A DNA stretch of 5,434 nt from Holosporales bacterium (GCA_031257415.1 JAIROR010000019.1:1-5434); one strand, 5' to 3'. Counted from the stretch's first letter, positions 1 through 5,285 are shown. Program-made: numbers and translations. Notes: generated by a model not told the origin, from the letters alone.

Positions 1-30
1 CCAGGGATTTCCTCTTGCGCTACCAAGTTA

Positions 31-132
31 CCTTACTTATATAGTAAGGATCTTTCCTAATGGGGGCCAAACACAAACTCCTGTGGCTTGCACAGAAGGA
101 CCTCATAAATGGGTTAGGAGATCCCACTTACT
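31..132. other. Cluster of nested inverted repeats, possible structured RNA
   Basis: A perfect 7-bp hairpin (CCTTACT, 5-nt loop, AGTAAGG) lies at 31-49. An alternative longer fold pairs 55-60 (TCCTAA) with 114-119 (TTAGGA), 48-52 (GGATC) with 120-124 (GATCC), and 43-47 with 128-132. Between these arms, CTGTG and CACAG around a GCTTG loop form an inner hairpin. The two folds share bases 43-49, so they exclude each other. I recognise no known RNA family; 6S, SRP, tmRNA and RNase P motifs were looked for by eye and not seen. It may be a small RNA, an untranslated leader of a gene left of the window, or a chance palindrome cluster. Strand is undetermined. Confidence 0.3.
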
Positions 133-143
133 TATTTACAGGC

Positions 144-223
144 TACCACATTTTTTTTCGTCATGCAACTATTTTTTTATGTCCCATCACATTTTTTTTA
201 TGTTCTGCAAAAAAGATTTTTTT
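144..223. repeat. Phased T-runs (A-tracts), predicted curved DNA
   Basis: T-runs of 7-8 bases occur at 151-158, 172-178, 192-199 and 217-223, with an A6 run at 209-214. The centres of the first three are about 20.5 bp apart, which is two helical turns, and the fourth is about 24.5 bp further on. The repeated flanks (ACCACAT8, ATT7ATG-like) look like a degenerate 20-21 bp tandem repeat. Phased A-tracts are known to bend DNA. The segment lies just beyond the 3' end of lgt. No gene is supported in 1-285. Confidence 0.45.
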
Positions 224-285
224 CGCTCTGCTTTCTGTTCCGCTCTCCGCTATATCACACAACTTCTTATTCGGCTATGTAATTA

Positions 286-1116
286 TTATCTCTTCTTCCT
301 TGGCAAAACAATCACTAGTAGAGCAAATATAAAAAGCAGTACTGAGAGCAGTTGGCCTGTTGTAATAAACAGCACATTACTGAGACTCTCAACAGGTTCG
401 ACTTCCTTAAAAAACTCTATAAAATATCTTGACGAGGAATATATGGAAAGGAAAATGAACGAATATTTCCCGCTTCCAATATATTTTTCTGTATTTCTCA
501 TTCCATGAAAACTCCAATACGCACGCATAACAACAAAACTTAATGCTCCTTCGAACAACGCCTCATAAAGCTGTGTTGGATGGCGAGGCATATTATCCAC
601 CATCGAAAAAATAACGGCCCAATCGACAGAGGTTATTTTCCCATACAGCTCCTGGTTGATAAAATTCGCAATCCTTCCAAGAAATATTCCTATTGATCCG
701 GCGAATGATAGTATATCAGCAATGATTTTGAATCCGATTTTATATTGGCGAGAAAACCAGATGATCGTTCCAATAAGCCCAAGTATTCCTCCATGAAATG
801 ATAATCCTCCATTCCTGAGCATAAAAATTTCATGAGGATTTTGTAAATAATAATTAAGATCGAAAAATACAATATGTCCGAGTCTTGCTCCAATGATGCA
901 TGCCACAATCCCGACAAGCATAAATTTGTCAAAATCCGGGATGTTTATCTGGATTTCAGCGCGCCTGATAATACTACACGATATTTTCCAAGAAATCATA
1001 ACTGAAAGAGCGTATATAATGCCATACCAGTATACATCGATTTTCCCCCCAAGGGAGAAAGCGATAGGAGAAAGGTTCCAAACAATCAAAACTCGACGCC
1101 CACGCAAACTCAACAA
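286..1116 (-). CDS. lgt: Prolipoprotein diacylglyceryl transferase (Lgt)
   Basis: Lgt is an inner-membrane enzyme that transfers diacylglycerol from phosphatidylglycerol to the lipobox cysteine of prolipoproteins, the first step of lipoprotein maturation. The 276-residue product has the usual family length and several hydrophobic membrane segments. Family signatures are visible in order: WYG near residues 30-32, SFHGG with H108 (equivalent to the essential E. coli His103), the Lgt signature GRIANFINQELYG with R148, N151 and E156, the HPTQLYE motif at 179-185, and SRYFIEF with R230 (equivalent to E. coli Arg239). The start is TTG at 1114-1116. No ATG lies between it and the upstream in-frame stop, and I see no Shine-Dalgarno sequence. 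The predicted promoter places transcription start next to this codon, so translation may be leaderless or may begin at the in-frame TTG at 1087-1089. The stop is TAA at 286-288. Identification is secure; the exact start is not. Confidence 0.96.
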   Translation of the reverse strand: MLSLRGRRVLIVWNLSPIAFSLGGKIDVYWYGIIYALSVMISWKISCSIIRRAEIQINIPDFDKFMLVGIVACIIGARLGHIVFFDLNYYLQNPHEIFMLRNGGLSFHGGILGLIGTIIWFSRQYKIGFKIIADILSFAGSIGIFLGRIANFINQELYGKITSVDWAVIFSMVDNMPRHPTQLYEALFEGALSFVVMRAYWSFHGMRNTEKYIGSGKYSFIFLSIYSSSRYFIEFFKEVEPVESLSNVLFITTGQLLSVLLFIFALLVIVLPRKKR

Positions 1117-1123
1117 ACAACTT

Positions 1124-1153
1124 ATTATATTCGGAATTTTGTGGTAATATCAA
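1124..1153 (-). promoter_or_regulatory. Sigma-70 type promoter for lgt
   Basis: On the minus strand, a -35 of TTGATA (1148-1153) and a perfect -10 of TATAAT (1124-1129) are separated by 18 bp. The expected transcription start is about 1116-1118, at or within a base or two of the lgt TTG codon. Matches to consensus are 5 of 6 and 6 of 6. Confidence 0.7.
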
Positions 1154-1195
1154 TTCAGATGGTTTCTTGAACGACAGCAGCGCTAACGTGAAGTT

Positions 1196-1272
1196 GTCCT
1201 CGTAGCTCAGCAGGATAGAGCGTAGGATTCCTAATCCTGAGGCCGTGGGTTCGAATCCCGCCGAGGACGCCA
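1196..1272 (+). tRNA. tRNA-Arg (anticodon CCT)
   Basis: The full cloverleaf can be drawn by eye. The acceptor arms are GTCCTCG (1196-1202) and CGAGGAC (1262-1268), seven perfect pairs. The D stem is GCTC/GAGC (1205-1208 and 1218-1221). The anticodon stem is TAGGA/TCCTG (1223-1227 and 1235-1239) with loop TTCCTAA, giving anticodon CCT at 1230-1232, which reads AGG (Arg). The variable loop has 5 nt. The T arm is GTGGG, TTCGAAT, CCCGC (1245-1261). The discriminator is G1269, and CCA is encoded at 1270-1272. It is divergent from lgt and upstream of recO. A T5 run directly follows the gene. Confidence 0.97.
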
Positions 1273-1293
1273 TTTTTGAGTATGCTTTGCCGG

Positions 1294-1341
1294 AAGGAGG
1301 GCAGGGGAGTGGCTGCCTGGAGTGCGTATGGGCGTTGGTGA
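1294..1341 (+). other. Leader region of recO with a well-spaced ribosome-binding site and a 10-codon ORF
   Basis: An AAGGAGG sequence at 1294-1300 precedes a GTG at 1309 by 8 nt, opening a 10-codon frame (reads MAAWSAYGRW) that stops at TGA 1339-1341. GGCAG at 1300-1304 can pair with CTGCC at 1313-1317, so the ribosome-binding site and start could be masked by a hairpin. Two more mini-frames follow (ATG 1328 to TAA 1354; ATG 1357 to TGA 1389), the last overlapping the recO start. Whether any is translated is unknown. By contrast, recO itself has no clear ribosome-binding site. Confidence 0.25.
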
Positions 1342-1369
1342 AGCAGTTGCTTAATAATGGTGTGCGGTT

Positions 1370-2110
1370 GTGGCTATAACATGGTCTGATGTCGGGGTCG
1401 TTCTGTCGAGCAGAAAACAGGGCGAAAACTTTAAGATAGTCAACATTCTAACGAGAAATCATGGCAAATCCTCTGGCTTGGTCAGAATCGTCGGAAGGAA
1501 CAATTTCAGCGTATTTTCAAAGGTTGATGTGGATCTTATAATGAAATCTGAAAATAGCCTTGGGTTTTGGCATAAGAGAACTGAAAAGCAAAATTGGGCT
1601 CGTATTTTACACTCGGATATTAATGTATCAGTTTTTCAAAGCATATGCCTCGTTCTCGATAAGATCCTTCCTCACGGATCCAGATACTGCAGAATATATG
1701 AATTCTTGGAATATCTCACAGAGAATACCGGCCTTAACAATGATTGCATGACAAACTTATATGCGTTTTTCGAACTTATGCTATTAAAGGAAACAGGATT
1801 TGGTTTCGATTTCAGCAAGTGTTCGATGTGCGGACGCCAAGAAGAATTATTCTTTATATCACCAAGTACCGGAAGAACAGCCTCCAAGGAATGCGCATAC
1901 CAGTATAGAGACAAGCTGCTTGTAATTCCAGATATCTGGAAAGATTGGAATAACGCCTCAAGTTATGAAGAAATCGCGCATATCAATATTTCAAAAGCCG
2001 ATTTGCGAAATTCATTGTATATAACATGGTACTTTATATGCAAACATATGGGGCCAATTAATAACTATTTCAGGAGTCATATCATCTCTGAAAGGGCAAA
2101 GTGCGCATAA
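1370..2110 (+). CDS. recO: DNA repair protein RecO
   Basis: RecO acts in the cytoplasm in RecFOR recombination repair: it binds single-stranded DNA and SSB, anneals complementary strands and helps load RecA. The 246-residue length is typical. The N-terminal OB-fold (about 1-80) begins with the alphaproteobacterial-type stretch ITWSDVGVVLSSRKQGE and continues with ILTRNHGKSSGLVRI. The helical core carries the family-like segment LLKETGFGFDFSKCSMCG (138-155). A C-x2-C pair (C151, C154) and a later C175 could be remnants of the zinc-binding site seen in some RecO proteins. The start is GTG at 1370: it leaves the OB-fold complete, and an in-frame stop lies at 1355-1357. No good ribosome-binding site precedes it. 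The gene follows tRNA-Arg on the same strand and may be co-transcribed with it. RecO is a divergent family, so the assignment rests on the N-terminal domain and the GFGFDFSKC block. Confidence 0.88.
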   Translation: MAITWSDVGVVLSSRKQGENFKIVNILTRNHGKSSGLVRIVGRNNFSVFSKVDVDLIMKSENSLGFWHKRTEKQNWARILHSDINVSVFQSICLVLDKILPHGSRYCRIYEFLEYLTENTGLNNDCMTNLYAFFELMLLKETGFGFDFSKCSMCGRQEELFFISPSTGRTASKECAYQYRDKLLVIPDIWKDWNNASSYEEIAHINISKADLRNSLYITWYFICKHMGPINNYFRSHIISERAKCA

Positions 2111-2120
2111 CGAACTGGCC

Positions 2121-2140
2121 CCCAAAAGAATTCCAAATAG
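2121..2140 (+). repeat. Short match to the 3' end of the coiled-coil gene
   Basis: These 20 bases just after recO match 16 of 20 positions at 3346-3365, the last codons and stop of the broken coiled-coil reading frame. In both places the segment directly precedes the lipoprotein-gene duplication. It may be the remnant of an earlier copy of the coiled-coil gene upstream of the first lipoprotein gene. The match is short and A-rich, so chance is possible. Confidence 0.3.
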
Positions 2141-2445
2141 ATCTGGACGCGTGAATGTTAAGTGTGATAGACTACCGATAGGAGAGGGTTTGAGTTTTTG
2201 GGTTTTCGGAAATGAAGAAGTCTGTGGTCTGCGCGCTTTTTGGAGTGATTGGTGTTTGCTTTTTGGCATGTAGTTGCTATTCCTCGAACGATTCTATTAT
2301 TCCATACGATTGGGATAAGGATGGTGAATTCTGTATTCCACACGATTGGAGTATAGAGGTGGTAAGTGGGATATCCGCTCAAGTAAAGCAAGAAAGTATT
2401 GAAATTGAGGAAAAGTTACGTGCAAAAATAAAAGAGGCAAAGGAA
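2135..2445 (+). repeat. Segmental duplication, copy A (311 bp)
   Basis: This copy pairs with 3367-3686 in direct orientation. Read by eye, there are six base differences and one 9-bp indel, so identity is about 98%. The repeat covers the leader and the first 78 codons of the lipoprotein gene. The ends are not inverted repeats and no transposase is present, so it looks like a recent tandem or segmental duplication rather than an insertion sequence. Confidence 0.95.
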
Positions 2446-2742
2446 TTTGACAGAGAGTATATACGATTTTGTGGTAATTTCGAACAACTCCTTGCCAGGA
2501 CTCGCAGCGGCAATGAAAGCCCACAAGACGTCCAAGCGAAGGAAATCTTTTCCAAGTTAGCGCCCTACTATAGCGCAAAGAGTGATCAGTTGTGCGAAGA
2601 ACTTAAAGGAATTGGTAATGAGTCAAAAAAGTGCGGGAAAAGATTTGATCAAATTTCAAAATGGTATGAAGATTATAATGAATCTCTTCGTGTCAAGCTT
2701 TCAACTGTACATGTAGAGCGGGATGAGGAAGGGGCTAGTTAA
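2212..2742 (+). CDS. Putative lipoprotein, lineage-specific (intact copy)
   Basis: I do not recognise the family. The 176-residue product starts with a lipoprotein-type signal: basic MKK, a hydrophobic stretch to residue 19, then LACSC, where C22 (preceded by L-A-C-S) or C20 could be the lipidated cysteine. It would be exported, lipidated by Lgt and anchored in a membrane. Residues 30-34 (IPYDW) and 42-46 (IPHDW) form a 12-residue internal repeat. Residues 57-78 are charged and helical. The C-terminal half has Cys at 87, 128 and 141 and looks helical. The ATG at 2212 is the only in-frame start after the stop at 2191-2193. The best ribosome-binding sequence (AGGAG at 2180-2184) is an unusual 27 nt upstream. 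Differences from the second copy favour this frame: two of the four coding changes are synonymous and two are I/V swaps. Confidence 0.75.
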   Translation: MKKSVVCALFGVIGVCFLACSCYSSNDSIIPYDWDKDGEFCIPHDWSIEVVSGISAQVKQESIEIEEKLRAKIKEAKEFDREYIRFCGNFEQLLARTRSGNESPQDVQAKEIFSKLAPYYSAKSDQLCEELKGIGNESKKCGKRFDQISKWYEDYNESLRVKLSTVHVERDEEGAS

Positions 2743-2778
2743 ATTTGTTGTTAAAAAACCACTATCCCCATTGATGTT

Positions 2779-2805
2779 CTGGCTGGTACTGGCATTGCTA
2801 GCCAG
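2779..2805 (+). other. Hairpin downstream of the lipoprotein gene
   Basis: CTGGCTGGTA (2779-2788) pairs with TGCTAGCCAG (2796-2805) in a 10-bp stem with two G-T wobbles and a 7-nt loop. It begins 37 nt after the lipoprotein stop codon. No T-tract follows, so it is not a standard intrinsic terminator. It may protect the 3' end of the transcript. Confidence 0.4.
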
Positions 2806-2847
2806 GAATCCGCGTTTGAGGGACAATCATGACACTTCCATAAATTT

Positions 2848-2920
2848 TTAAGCTTATTTTAGATTTGGTGTACAATAGCCATGCCTGGGACGCCAGGGTG
2901 TTGTCTTGTATTTTAGGAGG
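2848..2920 (+). promoter_or_regulatory. Promoter candidate, leader hairpin and strong RBS of the coiled-coil gene
   Basis: A -10-like TACAAT (2871-2876) lies 17 bp from a weak -35, TTAAGC (2848-2853). The leader holds a 5-bp hairpin, CCTGG-GACG-CCAGG (2884-2897). A perfect AGGAGG (2915-2920) lies 8 nt before the ATG at 2929. This is the best ribosome-binding site in the window and shows that the gene was selected for efficient translation. Confidence 0.5.
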
Positions 2921-2928
2921 TTTACACT

Positions 2929-3365
2929 ATGAAAGTAGTAAATTTGTTGACGATGACAATGGTGGCCGCTTTTGTTGCTGGCGTGGAAGTAGTAGGAAGC
3001 GAGATAAGTCCCGCTGGTGCTGACCCAATAACTCTTGAACAGAGGTACAACGACGCTCGCTACGAGCGCTACGCGATTGACGAGCAGTTAAGCACAAGCA
3101 GTGAGTACCTTGAGGAATGTCGTGGTAAATTACTGATGACCAGTTCAGAACGTGAAAGGCTGGAGGTAGAAGTGAAAACTGGAGAGGCGTCTAAAACACA
3201 ACTAGAGGAAGCAAAGCAGAAAGAGAGAAAGAGAGCAAGATTAGAGAAATAGTAGCTGAAAAAGAAGAAGAGGTTGCAGCTCTGCTCATGAAGCGTGGAC
3301 CGGCAATAATGAAAGAGGAAATAAGCAAAAATCTGTACGAGCTCTCAAAAAAGAACGCCAAATAG
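2929..3365 (+). pseudogene. Secreted coiled-coil protein gene with a -1 frame break
   Basis: I do not recognise the family. The first frame (2929-3252, 107 residues) has an N-terminal signal peptide (hydrophobic 4-22) without a lipobox, then a highly charged helical region from about residue 35 that should form a coiled coil. It stops at TAG 3250-3252. The reading then continues plausibly in the -1 frame, open from 3195 to TAG at 3363-3365, with the same charged composition (KEEEVAALLMKRG, then EEISKNLYELSKKNAK). Joining them gives about 145 residues. The switch must fall in 3195-3249, within the AG-rich tract at 3219-3235. A gain of one AG unit or a loss of one base would explain it. A programmed -1 shift at A-AAG (3228-3231) is a less likely alternative. 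The strong ribosome-binding site suggests the gene was recently functional or still is. Confidence 0.65.
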
Positions 3366-3366
3366 A

Positions 3367-3686
3367 AAATAGATCTGAACGCGTGAATGTCGTGAATGTT
3401 AAGTGTGATAGACTACCGGTAGGAGAGGGTTTGAGTTTTTGGGTTTTCGGAAATGAAGAAGTCGGTGGTCTGCGCGCTTTTTGGAGTGGTTGGTATTTGC
3501 TTTTTGGCATGTAGTTGCTATTCCTCGAACGATTCTATTATTCCATACGATTGGGATAAGGATGGTGAATTTTGTATTCCACACGATTGGAGTATAGAGG
3601 TGGTAAGTGGGATATCCGCTCAAGTAAAGCAAGAAAGTATTGAAATTGAGGAAAAGTTACGTGCAAAAATAAAAGAGGCAAAGGAA
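3367..3686 (+). repeat. Segmental duplication, copy B (320 bp)
   Basis: This is the direct copy of 2135-2445. It differs by a tandem duplication of the 9-mer CGTGAATGT (3382-3390 and 3391-3399, single in copy A) and six substitutions. It begins two bases after the stop codon of the broken coiled-coil frame and ends 16 bp before the stop codon of the converging peptidase-like gene. The insertion has thus filled the space between two genes. Confidence 0.95.
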
Positions 3687-3734
3687 AAGCGACGAACTAT
3701 TTTACAAAGTGGAACATCTACAGAGAATAGTTGA
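3453..3734 (+). CDS. Truncated copy of the putative lipoprotein
   Basis: The first 78 residues match the upstream lipoprotein except I13V and V15I, so the signal, candidate lipidation Cys and IPYDW/IPHDW repeat are kept. After residue 78 the duplication ends. The last 15 residues are unrelated; most are read antisense to the 3' end of the converging peptidase-like gene, which this ORF overlaps by 33 bp (3702-3734). All the Cys-containing C-terminal half of the parent is missing. It may be a dead duplicate or a short anchored peptide. The start and the distant AGGAG (27 nt upstream) are as in the parent. Low divergence suggests a recent event. Confidence 0.5.
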   Translation: MKKSVVCALFGVVGICFLACSCYSSNDSIIPYDWDKDGEFCIPHDWSIEVVSGISAQVKQESIEIEEKLRAKIKEAKEKRRTILQSGTSTENS

Positions 3735-4103
3735 TACAGTGGCGAGTAGTATAACGGGAACCAATGGTATGGTTTCTTTGCAGAATATGCCGAAGATTGT
3801 TCCGTATAGGCCACAGCATGTTATGAATATGGGCCATGTTGAGTCTTTGATGATGAAGCTGTTGGCAACAACGAGTATATAGTCGGCCCAGCCGAACGCC
3901 TGTTTCCTTCGCCACACCCAATAAATTAATCCGATTGAAGCAAATATTATTGGCGGCCAAATACTAGGTATGTGAAAATTGAATGCGATTGCTGTTACTG
4001 TATAAAGCAGAAGAAGCAAAAGGTTCACCCTTCTATAAACAAAATCTTGATAGGATAGAAGAGCCCCGCTCACCGTCAGCAAGACTATCGCTTCAAAGAG
4101 CAT
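3702..4103 (-). CDS. Short prepilin-peptidase-like protein (A24 family)
   Basis: A24 aspartyl proteases are inner-membrane enzymes that cleave leader peptides of type IV pilin-like proteins. The 133-residue product is almost all hydrophobic segments. It keeps the two expected aspartates: D20 in SYQDFVYRRVN (family pattern D-x4-R-x-IPN) and D74 in GWADYIL (family pattern GxGD). Later segments, including IPLVPVILLA near 112-121, also fit. It lacks the N-terminal cytoplasmic/methylase domain of full-length PilD, as do other minimal A24 proteins. GWAD instead of GxGD is a deviation, so activity is uncertain. The ATG lies inside the end of lipA (19-bp overlap, different frame) with no clear ribosome-binding site, suggesting translational coupling to lipA. 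The 3' end overlaps the truncated lipoprotein ORF on the other strand. Confidence 0.65.
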   Translation of the reverse strand: MLFEAIVLLTVSGALLSYQDFVYRRVNLLLLLLYTVTAIAFNFHIPSIWPPIIFASIGLIYWVWRRKQAFGWADYILVVANSFIIKDSTWPIFITCCGLYGTIFGIFCKETIPLVPVILLATVSTILCRCSTL

Positions 4104-5182
4104 ATACTGCTGTATGATTCGTTGGCCTTATACGAGGATCGGACGAGCGGCCCAGACACGACGTTCTTGATTCCAATGCCGAGAGCAATTTCGCACAGAT
4201 CCTGGAATTCTTCAACATGAAGGTATCGGGCAACGGGCAGACATGACGCTGGCGGACTCAAATATTGCCCAATTGTCACTATATCAACCCCAGCTTCATA
4301 CAGATCATTTAACGTCTCGATAACGTCATCCTTTGTCTCTCCGACACCAACTATTAGGCCAGACTTCGATACGATACCCGGAGATAATTCCTTCATGTAT
4401 TTGAGTAATTTCAGCGAAGTGTTATAGTTCGATGGTGCCCGCTTAACAGCGTGGTGCAGCCTTTTGACAATCTCTATATTGTGGGCAAAAACATCAGGAT
4501 TGGATTTAACCATTGTCGCTATGGCGTCTGTTGCCCCCCCAAAGTCCGAAGTCAAAACCTCAATTTTGGTTTCTGGCGATATATCTCTGACTCCCTGAAC
4601 CATTTCAGCAAAGTGCGCCGCTCCCCCATCAGGAAGATCGTCCCTTGTAACAGACGTTATAACGACATACTTCAGCTCGAGCTCTCTAATTGCCATGGCA
4701 ACCCTCGTCGGTTCGGACGGATCTAGCGCCCGAGGAGTTCCACACGGGATATTGCAAAACGAGCAATTCCTCGAGCATATACTGCCCATTATCAAGAAAG
4801 TTGCAACACCATCTTTCCAGCACTCTCCGAGGTTAGGACACAAGGCATCTTCGCACACAGTCCCAATTCCATGTTTCTTTATAATCTCCATCGTCGTCCA
4901 AAACCTTTCCACCTCATACGAAGAGGAACGCACCTTTATCCACGACGGCTTGGTAACCACCGGCTGGCCGGAGGAATCCGGCTGTTGATGTGGCTCTTGT
5001 GGCTGGCCGGAGGAATCCGGCTGTTGATGTAGAACCTGTGGCTGGGGCTGGCCGGAAGAATCTGTTGTAGCACAAGACGACGAACATGAATGGTTGTTTA
5101 CACATTTAGATTTGAACGCTGCAGCTGACTCGCTTCCCATATCCTTTTTCTGAGCAAATAAACTTGGATACCATTGAACCAT
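4085..5182 (-). CDS. lipA: Lipoyl synthase (LipA) with an N-terminal extension
   Basis: LipA is a cytoplasmic radical SAM enzyme. It inserts sulfur at C6 and C8 of octanoyl groups on lipoyl domains of 2-oxoacid dehydrogenases and GcvH. The core starts near KPSWIKV (78-84). The auxiliary 4Fe-4S cysteines are C110, C115 and C121 (CEDALCPNLGEC), and the radical SAM cluster is C136, C140 and C143 (CSRNCSFC). VVITSVTRDDLPDGGA (173-188), KSGLIVGVGET (273-283) and TIGQYLSP (303-310) are typical, as is the C-terminal RSSY (348-351) whose serine ligates the auxiliary cluster. At 365 residues it is longer than the usual roughly 290-340. The first 77 residues hold three Cys (27, 33, 37) and DSSGQP repeats. 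M15 is the only other Met before the core, so an extension remains whichever start is used. No clear ribosome-binding site is seen. Confidence 0.95.
   Translation of the reverse strand: MVQWYPSLFAQKKDMGSESAAAFKSKCVNNHSCSSSCATTDSSGQPQPQVLHQQPDSSGQPQEPHQQPDSSGQPVVTKPSWIKVRSSSYEVERFWTTMEIIKKHGIGTVCEDALCPNLGECWKDGVATFLIMGSICSRNCSFCNIPCGTPRALDPSEPTRVAMAIRELELKYVVITSVTRDDLPDGGAAHFAEMVQGVRDISPETKIEVLTSDFGGATDAIATMVKSNPDVFAHNIEIVKRLHHAVKRAPSNYNTSLKLLKYMKELSPGIVSKSGLIVGVGETKDDVIETLNDLYEAGVDIVTIGQYLSPPASCLPVARYLHVEEFQDLCEIALGIGIKNVVSGPLVRSSYKANESYSSICSLKR
4962..5064 (-). repeat. 39-bp tandem repeat inside lipA (about 2.5 copies)
   Basis: Two 39-bp units, 4962-5000 and 5001-5039, share their first 30 bases exactly. 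A partial third copy (GGCTGGCCGGAAGAA) follows at 5046-5060. On the coding strand this gives DSSGQP three times (residues 41-46, 56-61, 69-74) within a Gln/Pro-rich linker. The unit length is a multiple of three, so copy-number change would keep the frame. Confidence 0.9.
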
Positions 5183-5236
5183 CCTAGCACACTGCGCGAC
5201 GGGGCGAAAGGACTCTTTTCAACTTGGACAGTAGAG

Positions 5237-5265
5237 AAAATAGCACTTCCTTAACAAACTATTAA
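5237..5265 (-). promoter_or_regulatory. Predicted lipA promoter
   Basis: On the minus strand, -35 TTAATA (5260-5265) and extended -10 TGC-TATTTT (TATTTT at 5237-5242) are separated by 17 bp. Transcription would start near 5230, about 50 nt before the ATG. The -35 lies inside the first CtrA-type box. Confidence 0.45.
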
Positions 5266-5266
5266 C
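5251..5266 (+). promoter_or_regulatory. CtrA-type box 1
   Basis: TTAACAAACTATTAAC matches TTAA-N7-TTAAC exactly, the known binding site of the alphaproteobacterial response regulator CtrA. It overlaps the -35 of the predicted lipA promoter. Whether CtrA would activate or repress cannot be told. Confidence 0.6.
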
Positions 5267-5276
5267 AAACCACCTA

Positions 5277-5285
5277 TTTTGCACA
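5277..5285 (+). promoter_or_regulatory. DnaA-box-like sequence
   Basis: TTTTGCACA has one mismatch to the DnaA box consensus TTATNCACA. A single site is weak evidence, but it lies within the CtrA-box region. Confidence 0.2.

Noticed and set aside
1..30. Possible tRNA on the minus strand (CTTGGTAGCGC resembles a D-arm)
   Set aside because: No matching 5' D-stem or acceptor arm can be drawn, and the sequence runs out at the window edge.
60..508. Two overlapping plus-strand ORFs at 60-332 and 83-508
   Set aside because: They consist of poly-Phe runs from the T-tracts and antisense of lgt, with no ribosome-binding site or family resemblance.
974..1273. Minus-strand ORF beginning MASSAGFEPTASGL
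   Set aside because: It is the reverse complement of the tRNA-Arg gene plus antisense of lgt. This AGFEPTASGL-type peptide is a familiar artefact of translating tRNA genes backwards.
1309..1341. Trp-type attenuator leader peptide
   Set aside because: Two Trp codons occur in ten, but the downstream gene is recO and no terminator or antiterminator pair is visible.
2158..2578. Minus-strand ORFs across the lipoprotein copies (also 3286-3632)
   Set aside because: They appear in both copies only because the DNA is duplicated. The substitutions fit the plus-strand lipoprotein frame (synonymous or I/V).
2779..2805. Intrinsic terminator
   Set aside because: The stem is good, but no T-tract follows, so it is listed only as a hairpin.
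2135..3686. Insertion sequence or MITE as the source of the duplication
   Set aside because: No terminal inverted repeats, target-site duplication or transposase gene could be seen.
4962..5064. CRISPR-like array
   Set aside because: The repeats are 39-bp in-frame units within lipA without unique spacers of constant length.
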